From Odoribacter splanchnicus DSM 20712 (GTDB taxonomy: Bacteria > Bacteroidota > Bacteroidia > Bacteroidales > Marinifilaceae), in NCBI RefSeq assembly GCF_000190535.1, contig NC_015160.1, forward strand, positions 3,782,001 through 3,846,000: a stretch of DNA of 64,000 bases, read 5' to 3'. The position numbers and the translations under genes were made by a program. Shown here piece by piece: positions 53,557 through 61,539 of this stretch (position 1 is its first letter; each line of letters opens with the position of its first letter). The notes under the pieces are model-generated. The model saw only the letters and a list, made by a program, of their open reading frames with translations, was not told the origin of the DNA and ran no database searches.

Positions 53557-54805
53557 AGAGCTTACTAGCGTCGATCAGAAGTTCTTTGTTGTATTCTCCC
53601 TTAGCCAGTTTTTCTGCCACATTCTTGAATGCCTTGATGGTATATTTTACATCTTCGAGTGTATGCATAGAAGTCGGAATCAGGCGGAGCAACAATTGTC
53701 CTTTCGGAATAACCGGATATACGACGATCGAACAGAAAATATTGTAATTTTCACGCAGGTCGAATACGACTTGCATTCCTTCGGCAACACTACCGGAAAG
53801 ATATACCGGAGTAACCATCGAGTTGGTGATACCGATATTCATACCGTCTGCTTTAAGACCGTTTTGTAAAGCATGAGCGATGGTCCACAACTTTTCGCGT
53901 CTTTCCGGTTGGCTTTTCAGCATCTCGAGACGTTTGATCGCTCCTTCGACCATCGGCATAGTCAGGGATTTTGCGAACATTTGTGAACGCATGGTATAAC
54001 GTAAAGACATACATACATCTTCATCTGTGGCGACGAAAGCGCCGAAACCTGCCATAGCTTTGGCAAAAGTACCGAAATAAAGGTCCACTTTATCCTGAAC
54101 ACCGAAATGTTCACCTGTACCGGCACCTGTCGGTCCCATTGTTCCGAATCCATGGGCATCGTCGACCAGCAAGCGGAAATTGAATTCAGATTTTAAAGCA
54201 GTGATTTCATCTAATTTACCTAAATCTCCTGCCATTCCGAATACGCCTTCTGTAACTACCAGAATACCTCCACCGGTAGTCGCTACATATTTCGTGGCAT
54301 GTTCGAGCTGTTTGCGCAGGCTGCTCATATCGTTGTGTACGTATACATAACGTTTGGCCGGCGACAGACGCAAACCGTCCATGATACAAGCATGGGACTC
54401 CGCGTCATAAACGATACAGTCGAAACGTGAAGTCAGTGAGTCGATGATAGAAATCATGCCCTGATAGCCGAAATTTAACAGGAATGCGTCCGGTTTACCG
54501 ACGAAATCGGCTAACTGTGATTCCAGGTATTCATGACGGGAAGTCTGACCGCTCATCATACGGGCTCCCATCGGGTAAGCCAGCCCCCATTGAGCGGCTG
54601 CCTCTGCATCGACTTTCCGGACTTCCGGATCGTTTGCCAGACCGATGTAGTTGTTCAAACTCCAATTTAACACTTCTTTCCCGCGGAACATCATCCGGGG
54701 ACCGATTTCTCCTTCCAATTTCGGAAATGCGAAATAGCCGTGTGCTTCTTTGGCATACTGGCCGATATTACCTCTTTGTTTTTTTACTCTTTCAAAAATG
54801 TCCAC
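53555..54805 (-). CDS. Alpha-oxoamine synthase family PLP enzyme (SPT or cysteate acyltransferase-like)
   Basis: A 416-residue enzyme of the family that joins an amino acid to an acyl thioester with loss of CO2. The PLP lysine is Lys249 in FGTFAKAMAGFG. The aldimine-stacking His is His138 (DAESHACIMDG), and Asp216/His218 are in LLVDDAHGFG. Known members include serine palmitoyltransferase, 8-amino-7-oxononanoate synthase, KBL and the cysteate acyltransferase of sulfonolipid synthesis. The sequence does not separate them, but Bacteroidales use these enzymes for sphingolipid or sulfonolipid bases. The start is a GTG. It is isolated between terminators. Confidence 0.85.
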   Translation of the reverse strand: MDIFERVKKQRGNIGQYAKEAHGYFAFPKLEGEIGPRMMFRGKEVLNWSLNNYIGLANDPEVRKVDAEAAAQWGLAYPMGARMMSGQTSRHEYLESQLADFVGKPDAFLLNFGYQGMISIIDSLTSRFDCIVYDAESHACIMDGLRLSPAKRYVYVHNDMSSLRKQLEHATKYVATTGGGILVVTEGVFGMAGDLGKLDEITALKSEFNFRLLVDDAHGFGTMGPTGAGTGEHFGVQDKVDLYFGTFAKAMAGFGAFVATDEDVCMSLRYTMRSQMFAKSLTMPMVEGAIKRLEMLKSQPERREKLWTIAHALQNGLKADGMNIGITNSMVTPVYLSGSVAEGMQVVFDLRENYNIFCSIVVYPVIPKGQLLLRLIPTSMHTLEDVKYTIKAFKNVAEKLAKGEYNKELLIDASKL

Positions 54806-54868
54806 GTCGATAATATTTTGAAAATTTGTAGAATACTGTATTTTAACTTGGCAAAAGTAATAAATAAA

Positions 54869-54896
54869 GGTAAAAGGTAAAAGGTAAAAGGTAAAA
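54869..54896. repeat. (GGTAAAA)4 tandem repeat
   Basis: Four perfect copies of GGTAAAA. A matching opposite-orientation run, TTTTTACCTTTTACTTTTTAC, lies at 55014-55034, so the two could pair. The gap 54806-55082 between the divergent genes holds no gene. Confidence 0.85.
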
Positions 54897-55048
54897 GATG
54901 TACCATAATACGTATAATTACTTAGAGTAGGAAGAAGAATGCGTATGAAGGGTTAGTGAAAAGTGGAGAGTAAATATTAAAAATACTTGAAAGTAGTGAA
55001 GCTCAGAAAAGTTTTTACCTTTTACTTTTTACTTTTTGTTTTTTCCTC

Positions 55049-55056
55049 TATCTTTG
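55049..55056 (+). promoter_or_regulatory. Promoter -7 box of bamD
   Basis: TATCTTTG fits TAnnTTTG and lies 27 bases before the bamD ATG at 55083. The -33 region overlaps the TTTTTACC repeat tract. Confidence 0.5.
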
Positions 55057-55082
55057 CATGATGCAAAAAAAGCGTTCCGTTT

Positions 55083-55883
55083 ATGAAGAAATTTTGGGGA
55101 TTTTTACTGGTAATTGTGCTTATGACGTCTTGCGGGGAGTATCAAAGCCTGCTGAAAAGCAATGATTACAACCTGGTCTATAAAAAAGCGATCGAGTATT
55201 ATAACAAGGGCGATTATCAGAGAGCAATGAATTTGTTGGATGGTGTCCGTTCTGTATTTGTCGGGCAGGCAAAAGCTCAGAATATTGCTTATTACCGGGC
55301 TTTTTGTAGTTATAATATGAAAGATTATCAGATTGCCTCCGATTTATTCAAGCAGTTTATCCAGACTTATCCGGAAAGTTCATTTGCTGAAGAATGTCTT
55401 TATATGATGGGATTTTGCGATTATAAAGCTTCCCCGAAACCACGTTTGGATCAGCAGGTTACCGAAAAAGCTATCCGGGAATTCCAGCTTTATCTGAGTC
55501 GTTATCCGTATAGTATGCGAAAAGATAAGGTAAATACCTATATGGATGAAATGCGGGATAAGCTTTCTTACAAAGCTTATTTGAGTGCGAAAAACTATTA
55601 CCTGCGTGAACATTACAAAGCGGCTGTTATCAGTTTGCAGAATTGTCTGAAGGATTATCCGGGCTCCAAATACCGGGAAGAGATTATGTATATGTTGTTC
55701 GTATCGAAATATCAGATGGCGGTGAATAGTGTCGAAGATAAGAAAGTGGAACGATATAACAATGCCCGGGAAGAGTATTATTACTTTGCCGATGAATATC
55801 CGAACAGCAGATATGCTGCCGACGTAAAGAAGATGTATGAGGATATCGAGGCCTATTTGGAAAATTATAAGTTTGAAGATTAA
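55083..55883 (+). CDS. bamD: Outer-membrane assembly lipoprotein BamD
   Basis: A 266-residue lipoprotein (lipobox VLMTSC) with TPR helical repeats (NLVYKKAIEYYNKGDYQRAMNLLDGV; YYRAFCSYNMKDYQIASDLFKQFIQTYP; AIREFQLYLSRYPYS). It is an essential part of the BAM complex that inserts beta-barrels such as the TonB receptors in this window. The gene order bamD-rpoZ-coaBC is conserved in Bacteroidetes. Confidence 0.93.
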   Translation: MKKFWGFLLVIVLMTSCGEYQSLLKSNDYNLVYKKAIEYYNKGDYQRAMNLLDGVRSVFVGQAKAQNIAYYRAFCSYNMKDYQIASDLFKQFIQTYPESSFAEECLYMMGFCDYKASPKPRLDQQVTEKAIREFQLYLSRYPYSMRKDKVNTYMDEMRDKLSYKAYLSAKNYYLREHYKAAVISLQNCLKDYPGSKYREEIMYMLFVSKYQMAVNSVEDKKVERYNNAREEYYYFADEYPNSRYAADVKKMYEDIEAYLENYKFED

Positions 55884-55912
55884 TTAGATAAATATTAATA
55901 CATAAATCAATT

Positions 55913-56266
55913 ATGGTAGATTTTAAAAAGGTGAAAGCACCTAATAACACCATTACACGGAACCCTGCCGTATTGGCTGCAAAAGCCGATAATAATATTT
56001 ATGAGGCTGTGGCCATTATTGCCAAAAGATCTAATCAGATTGCCGTCGAGATGAAGGAGGAACTGAGTCGTAAGTTGCAGGAGTTTGCTTCTTATACCGA
56101 TAATCTGGAAGAGATTTTTGAAAATCGGGAACAGATTGAAATCTCCAAATTTTATGAGCGGATCCCAAAACCGGTGCTTATTGCTACCCAGGAATTCGAA
56201 GATGGGCAGATCTATTTCAGAAATCCGGCAACGGAGAAAAAAACAGAAGAGAAAAAATCGCTCTAA
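55913..56266 (+). CDS. rpoZ: RNA polymerase omega subunit (Rpb6-like)
   Basis: A 117-residue omega-family protein. NPAVLAAKADNNIYEAVAIIAKRSNQIAVEMKEELSRKLQEF is the Rpb6/omega core that helps fold the beta' subunit. The C-terminal half is Glu/Lys-rich. It lies 29 bp after bamD and is likely co-transcribed with it. A terminator separates it from coaBC. Confidence 0.9.
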   Translation: MVDFKKVKAPNNTITRNPAVLAAKADNNIYEAVAIIAKRSNQIAVEMKEELSRKLQEFASYTDNLEEIFENREQIEISKFYERIPKPVLIATQEFEDGQIYFRNPATEKKTEEKKSL

Positions 56267-56292
56267 ACAGTGATTTTAATGTACAGTTTTGT

Positions 56293-56350
56293 AAATGTAC
56301 CAATGTACCGATAATAAGGAGGATACATTGGTACATTTTTAGTTAATAAG
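56293..56350 (+). terminator. Terminator after rpoZ with AATGTAC repeats
   Basis: AAATGTACCAATGTA (56293-56307) is perfectly complementary to TACATTGGTACATTT (56334-56348), then TTTTT. AATGTAC also occurs at 56278, 56294 and 56302, so the terminator is built from a short repeated motif. Confidence 0.8.
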
Positions 56351-56393
56351 AAAACTCGTAATTCATAAATCTAGAAATAATTGTTTTTTCACG

Positions 56394-57590
56394 ATGTTGA
56401 AAGGAAAGCATATTATCGTTGGGATAACCGGTAGTATAGCAGCATATAAAGCGGCTTCTCTGGTGCGTCTGTTAGTGAAAGAAGGGGCAGAAGTAAAGGT
56501 GGTGATGACGGAATTGGCCAAACAATTTATTACTCCATTGACTTTGGCTACATTGTCCAAACATCCGGTGATGGTAGAGTTTTATAATCCGGAAAACGGA
56601 GATTGGCATTCTCATGTGGATATGGGGCTTTGGGCCGATTTATACCTGATTGCTCCGGCGACAGCGAATACCTTGGGAAAGATGGCCCACGGTATAGCCG
56701 ATAATTTGTTGCTGACGACCTATTTGTCGGCCAAATGTCCGGTAATGGTTGCTCCGGCGATGGACCTGGATATGTATCGTCATCCTGCTACCCGACAGAA
56801 CCTGCACATTCTTCAAAGTTACGGGGTTCGGGTGATCGAGCCTGCTGCCGGTGAACTGGCAAGCGGTTTGGTGGGCAAGGGAAGAATGGCTGAACCGGAA
56901 GAGATCGTCGCTTCTATCCATCGTTATTTTGAACGACAGGGTGATCTGCTGGGTAAAAAGGTATTGTTGACGGCAGGGCCTACTTATGAAAAGATCGATC
57001 CGGTCCGTTTTATCGGGAATTACTCTTCGGGTAAGATGGGGTTTGCCTTGGCTGAGGAGTTCGCTGCCCGGGGAGCTGAAGTGGTTTTGGTCGCCGGACC
57101 TGTTTCCCGGCAAACCGAACATCCGGCGATTCGGCGGATAAATGTAGAATCGGCTGCGGAGATGTTCGAACAGGTGATGAACTATGCGGAAGACAGTCAT
57201 ATTATCGTTTCCTGTGCGGCTGTGGCCGATTTTACTCCCGACCGGAAGGCAGGCCTGAAGTTAAAAAGAGGGGAAGAAGAGCTGGTGTTGAAATTGAAGC
57301 CGACCTGTGATATTGCGGCCGAATTGGGGCGCCGGAAACAAAAGGGACAGGTATTGGTGGGGTTTGCCCTCGAAACGGACGATGAAACAGGAAATGCCCT
57401 GCGGAAACTGCACAAAAAGAATCTCGACCTGATCGTTTTGAATAGTTTGAAAGATAGCAATGCCTGTTTCGGTTATGATACCAACAAGGTGACTATCATC
57501 GACCGGAATGAGGTGCAATGGCAATATGAACTGAAAAGTAAAAAGGAAGTCGCTCACGATATTGTCGATCGGATCGTACAGTTGGGGTGA
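56394..57590 (+). CDS. coaBC: Bifunctional CoaBC (phosphopantothenoylcysteine decarboxylase / synthetase)
   Basis: A 398-residue enzyme of coenzyme A synthesis. The first half is the flavin-dependent decarboxylase CoaC (ITGSIAAYKAASLVRLLVKEGAEVKVVMTE, catalytic His in HSHVDMGLWADLYLIAPATANTLGKMAHGIAD, PAMDLDMY). The second half is the CTP-dependent synthetase CoaB (LLTAGPTYEKIDPVRFIGNYSSGKMGFALAEEF, CAAVADFTP). Full length and both active sites are present. Confidence 0.95.
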   Translation: MLKGKHIIVGITGSIAAYKAASLVRLLVKEGAEVKVVMTELAKQFITPLTLATLSKHPVMVEFYNPENGDWHSHVDMGLWADLYLIAPATANTLGKMAHGIADNLLLTTYLSAKCPVMVAPAMDLDMYRHPATRQNLHILQSYGVRVIEPAAGELASGLVGKGRMAEPEEIVASIHRYFERQGDLLGKKVLLTAGPTYEKIDPVRFIGNYSSGKMGFALAEEFAARGAEVVLVAGPVSRQTEHPAIRRINVESAAEMFEQVMNYAEDSHIIVSCAAVADFTPDRKAGLKLKRGEEELVLKLKPTCDIAAELGRRKQKGQVLVGFALETDDETGNALRKLHKKNLDLIVLNSLKDSNACFGYDTNKVTIIDRNEVQWQYELKSKKEVAHDIVDRIVQLG

Positions 57591-57629
57591 GGGTTACGGC
57601 TATTTTTCGGAATTTTTCATTTTTGAGCG

Positions 57630-57659
57630 ATAAAAATTTTACGGATATAAAATTTTTAT
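57630..57659 (+). other. AT-only 12-bp hairpin before the pyrBI leader
   Basis: ATAAAAATTTTA (57630-57641) pairs perfectly with TAAAATTTTTAT (57648-57659). It could end the coaBC message or slow RNA polymerase. It lies just upstream of the TACTTTTG box. Confidence 0.55.
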
Positions 57660-57660
57660 A

Positions 57661-57668
57661 TACTTTTG
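57661..57668 (+). promoter_or_regulatory. Candidate promoter -7 box of pyrBI
   Basis: TACTTTTG fits TAnnTTTG. The predicted transcript start (about 57674) is only a few bases before the leader ORF, which would make it nearly leaderless. A further promoter upstream is possible. Confidence 0.4.
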
Positions 57669-57677
57669 AGCTCTGAT

Positions 57678-57785
57678 ATGAAATCAGAACATCTGTATAT
57701 CGGAATTTTTAAACATACTGTCGAGCATTTCAGACAGAATCGCCGATTTATTGATAAAGATTTATTAAACCAACATTGTCGTTAG
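57678..57785 (+). CDS. Candidate pyrBI leader peptide (35 aa)
   Basis: An uninterrupted 35-codon frame with ATG at 57678 and TAG at 57783, too short for normal gene calling. It begins MKSEHLYIGIFKH and ends KDLLNQHCR, with no similarity expected. Its stop codon lies exactly in the loop of the intrinsic terminator 57767-57803, and its last five codons run through the 5' arm of that stem. A ribosome finishing the leader would therefore block the hairpin. This is the arrangement of the E. coli pyrL-pyrBI attenuator, in which UTP-starved, slow polymerase lets the ribosome keep up and prevents termination. I infer the same logic; only the geometry is seen. Confidence 0.6.
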   Translation: MKSEHLYIGIFKHTVEHFRQNRRFIDKDLLNQHCR

Positions 57786-57803
57786 ACTTGTTGGTTTTTT
57801 TTT
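57767..57803 (+). terminator. Attenuator terminator in the pyrBI leader
   Basis: AAACCAACA (57767-57775) is perfectly complementary to TGTTGGTTT (57789-57797), with a 13-base loop and nine T (57795-57803). It sits 34 bases before the pyrB start, so unless it is prevented it would stop transcription before pyrBI. Confidence 0.85.
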
Positions 57804-57836
57804 GTCTGTTAGTCAACAAACATTAAATATAGCGAT

Positions 57837-58745
57837 ATGAACACACACAGCTTAGTATCCATCGAAGATTACAGCAAAGAAGAGATTCTGGAAGTACTGA
57901 AACTGGCTTCTGAATTCGAAGCCAATCCGAATCAGCGTTTATTGGAAGGTAAAGTAGTGGCTTCCTTATTTTTTGAACCTTCTACCCGTACCCGGTTGAG
58001 TTTCGAGACTGCGATCAACCGTTTGGGGGGGCGTATTATCGGTTTTACAGATGCTTCTTCTTCGAGTGTCACCAAGGGAGAGACTCTGAAGGATACGATC
58101 AAGATGGTAGATAATTATGCTGACTTGATCGTGATGCGGCATCCGGTAGAAGGGGCTGCTAGATATGCCAGTGAAGTTGCGGTTCATCCTGTGGTAAATG
58201 CCGGAGACGGAGCAAACCAACATCCTTCGCAAACAATGCTCGATCTTTATTCTATTTACAAAACTCAGGGGACTTTGGAAAATTTGGATATTTGTATGGT
58301 CGGGGATTTGAAATACGGACGGACGGTACATTCTTTATTACAAGCTATGAGTCATTTCCATCCGACGTTCCATTTTGTCGCTCCTGAATCCTTGCAGATG
58401 CCGGAAGCTTATAAACTGCATTTAAAAGCATTGAATATCCCTTATTATGAACATACCGAACTGGACGAAGTGATCGGTAAAGCCGATATTCTGTATATGA
58501 CCCGTGTACAACGGGAACGATTCGCCGATCCATTGGAGTACGAAAAAGTAAAAAATGTGTATATCCTGAGAAATGCCATGTTGGCTAATGCAAAAGAGAA
58601 TATGCGTATCCTGCATCCGCTGCCTCGTGTAAATGAGATCGATGTCGATGTGGATGAAAATCCGAAAGCTTATTACTTCGAACAAGCCCGTAACGGTGTG
58701 TTTGCACGGCAGGCTATTATTTCCAAGGCTTTGGGATTGAAATAA
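57837..58745 (+). CDS. pyrB: Aspartate carbamoyltransferase catalytic subunit
   Basis: A 302-residue enzyme that condenses carbamoyl phosphate with aspartate, the first committed step of pyrimidine synthesis. The carbamoyl-phosphate motif is [13 protein letters not shown], with [12 protein letters not shown] and [15 protein letters not shown]. The 80s-loop [13 protein letters not shown] is present. It forms the holoenzyme with PyrI, encoded 79 bp downstream. It is preceded by the attenuator-like leader. Confidence 0.97.
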   Translation: MNTHSLVSIEDYSKEEILEVLKLASEFEANPNQRLLEGKVVASLFFEPSTRTRLSFETAINRLGGRIIGFTDASSSSVTKGETLKDTIKMVDNYADLIVMRHPVEGAARYASEVAVHPVVNAGDGANQHPSQTMLDLYSIYKTQGTLENLDICMVGDLKYGRTVHSLLQAMSHFHPTFHFVAPESLQMPEAYKLHLKALNIPYYEHTELDEVIGKADILYMTRVQRERFADPLEYEKVKNVYILRNAMLANAKENMRILHPLPRVNEIDVDVDENPKAYYFEQARNGVFARQAIISKALGLK

Positions 58746-58758
58746 TGGAGGATTTGCA

Positions 58759-58792
58759 ATTTACGGTTTAGGATAAAATCGTAAATCGGAAA
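58759..58792 (+). repeat. Short dispersed repeat (ATTTACGGTTYAGG type), copy 1
   Basis: ATTTACGGTTTAGG followed by ATCGTAAATCGGAAA in the pyrB-pyrI gap. The minus strand of 63187-63234 has the same sequence with few changes (ATTTACGGTTCAGG ... ATCGTAAATCCGAAA). The inverted ATTTACG/CGTAAAT ends could form a hairpin. It encodes nothing. Confidence 0.75.
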
Positions 58793-58824
58793 CCAAAATG
58801 TTGAAATTATAAATAGGATTTATT

Positions 58825-59280
58825 ATGGCAAAGAAAGAATTACAAGTAAGCGCTATAGAAAACGGAACAGTGATCGACCATATTCCGGCAGATAAATTAT
58901 TCGATGTGATCAACGTATTGGGAATCACTGGTATGGATAATGCAATGACCTTCGGCGCTAATTTGAAGAGTAGTAAATTGGGAAAGAAAGCAATCATCAA
59001 AATCTGGGATAAATTTCTGGAAGATGATGAAGTAAACAAATTAGCTTTGGTCGCTCCTTCTGCAAAAATCAATATCATCCGGGATTATGATGTCGTGGAG
59101 AAAAAGACAGTTAATGTACCGGAAAAGGTTGAAGGAATTGTCAAATGTATGAATCCCAAATGTATTACCAATCACGAAAAGGTAAGAACGAAGTTTACCG
59201 TAGTCAAGGATTCACCGATCGTCCTGAAATGTCATTATTGCGAAAAATTGACCGATCAGGAACATATGGAAATGAATTAA
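58825..59280 (+). CDS. pyrI: Aspartate carbamoyltransferase regulatory subunit
   Basis: A 151-residue regulatory chain that binds CTP/ATP for feedback control. The N-terminal allosteric domain (VSAIENGTVIDHIPADKLFDVINVLGI) and the zinc-binding C-terminal domain with CMNPKCITNHEKV...LKCHYC are complete, with four cysteines that hold the zinc linking to PyrB. It is co-transcribed with pyrB. Confidence 0.96.
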   Translation: MAKKELQVSAIENGTVIDHIPADKLFDVINVLGITGMDNAMTFGANLKSSKLGKKAIIKIWDKFLEDDEVNKLALVAPSAKINIIRDYDVVEKKTVNVPEKVEGIVKCMNPKCITNHEKVRTKFTVVKDSPIVLKCHYCEKLTDQEHMEMN

Positions 59281-59290
59281 AAAGCTAAAA

Positions 59291-59345
59291 GCAAAAAGCT
59301 ATAGGCACTTAAGAGAAATTCTTTTTTTTGCCTATAGCTTTTTGC
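59291..59345. terminator. Bidirectional hairpin with TAAAAGC repeats
   Basis: GCAAAAAGCTATAGGC (59291-59306) is perfectly complementary to GCCTATAGCTTTTTGC (59330-59345). AAAAGCTAAAAGC precedes it. It lies between the convergent pyrI and manA stop codons. The loop contains eight T. Confidence 0.8.
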
Positions 59346-59360
59346 CTTCTAACCTATATT

Positions 59361-60335
59361 TTACCTGATATAAATTTCCAGTATTTCAGCTTCTGTTTCC
59401 GGTATTAAAAACAGGTTTTTTAGGATTGCAGGGACTAATATGGTTTCTCCTTTATTTACTTTCACGGTTTTATCGACATCGTAGACCAGGGTAAAATTAC
59501 CTTCCAGACACATATAAATAACGAAAGAGTCCAGCTCGATATAATCTTTTTCTACTTCTTTGTCGAATTTCAGATAATTTGTCGTAAAATAATTACAGCT
59601 GACCAGTTCTTCGGTATGATTTTCGTGCTGATGATAATGGATGCTGTGCTGTTTTTGTTCACAGAAATTGATCACATCGGTAGCTAATTCGGTATGCAGT
59701 TCTCGTGGATTACCGTTCTTATCCCGCCGGTCATAATCGTAAATCCGGTAGGTGATATCCGATGTTTGTTGTATCTCTGCGATATAACAGCCTTTGCAGA
59801 TAGCGTGTACCGTACCTGCCGGAATGAAAAAACAGTCTCCTTTTTCGACTTTCTCGGTGTTCAGCAGAACAGGCAGTGTATGATTGTGCAGGGCAGTAAG
59901 GTATTCCGATTTGTCGGTATCTTTATTGAAACCCATAATCAGTTCGGCATCCCGGTCAGCACCTACCAGGTACCACATTTCTGTTTTTCCATAGGCGTTA
60001 TGACGGGCTTTTGCGGTTGCGTCGTCCGGGTGTACCTGGATGGAAAGATTGTCCCGGGCATCGATGTATTTGATTAACAAAGGAAATTCAATACCGAATT
60101 TTTCATAGATTTTATCTCCTACCAGATCTCCCATATAGATTTCAGTCAGTTCTTGCAGGGAATTCCCTTCGAGTGCCCCTTCGGATACGACCGAGATATT
60201 ATCTTGTACTCCTGAAATTTCCCAGCTTTCACCGATAGATTCTTTTACTTTCGGGTCGTTACTTTTGTAAGCTAGTTTGTCTCCGCCCCAGATCGTTTGT
60301 TTGAGGATCGGTTTAAATTTTAAAGGATATAACAT
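59361..60335 (-). CDS. manA: Type I mannose-6-phosphate isomerase
   Basis: A 324-residue zinc-dependent cupin enzyme that interconverts mannose-6-phosphate and fructose-6-phosphate, feeding GDP-mannose synthesis or sugar catabolism. The zinc and substrate residues are in LSIQVHPDDATAKARHNAYGKTEMWYLVGA and GDCFFIPAGTVHAICKGCYIAEIQQTSDITYRIYDYDR. The length is that of the shorter Bacillus/Bacteroides type. A TACCTTTG promoter box lies at 60389-60396. Confidence 0.94.
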   Translation of the reverse strand: MLYPLKFKPILKQTIWGGDKLAYKSNDPKVKESIGESWEISGVQDNISVVSEGALEGNSLQELTEIYMGDLVGDKIYEKFGIEFPLLIKYIDARDNLSIQVHPDDATAKARHNAYGKTEMWYLVGADRDAELIMGFNKDTDKSEYLTALHNHTLPVLLNTEKVEKGDCFFIPAGTVHAICKGCYIAEIQQTSDITYRIYDYDRRDKNGNPRELHTELATDVINFCEQKQHSIHYHQHENHTEELVSCNYFTTNYLKFDKEVEKDYIELDSFVIYMCLEGNFTLVYDVDKTVKVNKGETILVPAILKNLFLIPETEAEILEIYIR

Positions 60336-60388
60336 AAGACTAATTTTATAGATTGATATATTATTTCCGGCATAAAAATTGTACCTTG

Positions 60389-60396
60389 CAAAGGTA
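60389..60396 (-). promoter_or_regulatory. Promoter -7 box of manA
   Basis: The minus strand reads TACCTTTG. It is part of the palindrome TACCTTGCAAAGGTA at 60382-60396, so the plus strand has a near match (TACCTTGC) facing the next gene. Confidence 0.45.
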
Positions 60397-60455
60397 TAAT
60401 TTATTAAAACGGGAAATTGAAATTTGAAGATTATTTTAGTTTAAAAACAAAGAAG

Positions 60456-61523
60456 ATGATGAAATGGGGAAAATTACTGTTAGGAGTCGGATGGGCTTGT
60501 GTATTGTATGCTTGTAGCGATGATGATGGAAAAGACGATACGATCATGAATATGTCCGAATTGACAGGAAAGTATTGGTATTACAATGCCTGGTTGGGGG
60601 ATAAATACGGGATGGGACAGTCCGATTTATTGGAAGTGATCCGCTTTGAAAAGGGAGGTGTTTTAAAGATGATGGAATTCGGCGGACGGAGGGTACATGC
60701 TATCGGTACCTGGACAGGTGGGGATAATCAGATTACGATGGATCTGGACGATGGGGACTCTATAGTTTGGAATGTGCAGCGGAGTGGACCGGATTATATT
60801 CAGACTATTGTGAATGCGCAAGGAGAACGGAAATATACGACCGATCCCGGGTATCTCGGCGAACTGACTGCCGACGCTTTTTTAGTAAACGAATATACGG
60901 ACGGGAATCAGTTTAAAACGTATATCGGAGTCGATGTGCGGGGAAATAAAAATGTGAAAGAGGTGGCTTTGATTCCTGCCGACGGGAAATCTATCCCGGT
61001 GGAAAATCACGGGTATTTTTGGAGTGAGAGACAACCCCAGAGCGGTGATTATGTCGATTTCGGCGGAGAGAAACGGGAAGTGCGTTTCTATTTGCGGATA
61101 GGTAAAAATACACAACTGAAGTTACAGGATACCATCTATAGTCAGAATCTGCCTCAGCGTACTTTGAGTGAAAGTGGATTGGAGGCGATTACCGAACTGG
61201 GAACCGGGGCTTTGAAGGTTTCCTGGAATTCATACCAGAACCCCGATATTTATTATCGGGTGGAAATCTTCTCAAAGAAAATGGATTTGACACAACCTTA
61301 TTTTGTCAGCCGGATTCAACCGGCTACGAGTACCGGAATGACGATCAATACGACTACTTCCGGCGAGGTAAACCGGATCGGCGAACTGATCAAAGGCGAG
61401 AGTTATCAGGTGCGGTTGACTGCCTTGATGTTCGAACCCGGCGTGGATGTGATCAATGATGAATACAGCTTTGCCAATTTGCAGGCTGTCACCTATTTTT
61501 CCAGAGGATTCCTTTGGGAATAA
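60456..61523 (+). CDS. Hypothetical lipoprotein with C-terminal Fn3-like domain
   Basis: A 355-residue lipoprotein (signal LLLGVGWACVLYAC, Asp-rich next: SDDDGKDD). The first domain (ELTGKYWYYNAWLGDKYG, GTWTGGDNQITMDLDDGDS) is lipocalin/beta-sandwich-like as found in many Bacteroidetes surface proteins. The last 100 residues (GALKVSWNSYQNPDIYYRVEIFSKK, GESYQVRLTALMF) look like a fibronectin type III fold. The frame is open upstream to a TTG at 60417, but the ATG at 60456 begins the signal peptide. No function is recognised. Asp residues after the Cys are compatible with surface export. Confidence 0.7.
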   Translation: MMKWGKLLLGVGWACVLYACSDDDGKDDTIMNMSELTGKYWYYNAWLGDKYGMGQSDLLEVIRFEKGGVLKMMEFGGRRVHAIGTWTGGDNQITMDLDDGDSIVWNVQRSGPDYIQTIVNAQGERKYTTDPGYLGELTADAFLVNEYTDGNQFKTYIGVDVRGNKNVKEVALIPADGKSIPVENHGYFWSERQPQSGDYVDFGGEKREVRFYLRIGKNTQLKLQDTIYSQNLPQRTLSESGLEAITELGTGALKVSWNSYQNPDIYYRVEIFSKKMDLTQPYFVSRIQPATSTGMTINTTTSGEVNRIGELIKGESYQVRLTALMFEPGVDVINDEYSFANLQAVTYFSRGFLWE

Positions 61524-61539
61524 AAGCGCAGGTGAAACA

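Noticed and set aside
54869..55034. CRISPR array
   Set aside because: Units are 7 bases with no spacers; this is a simple repeat.
57591..57836. Riboswitch upstream of pyrB
   Set aside because: No known ligand-binding fold recognised; the leader ORF plus terminator is a simpler explanation.
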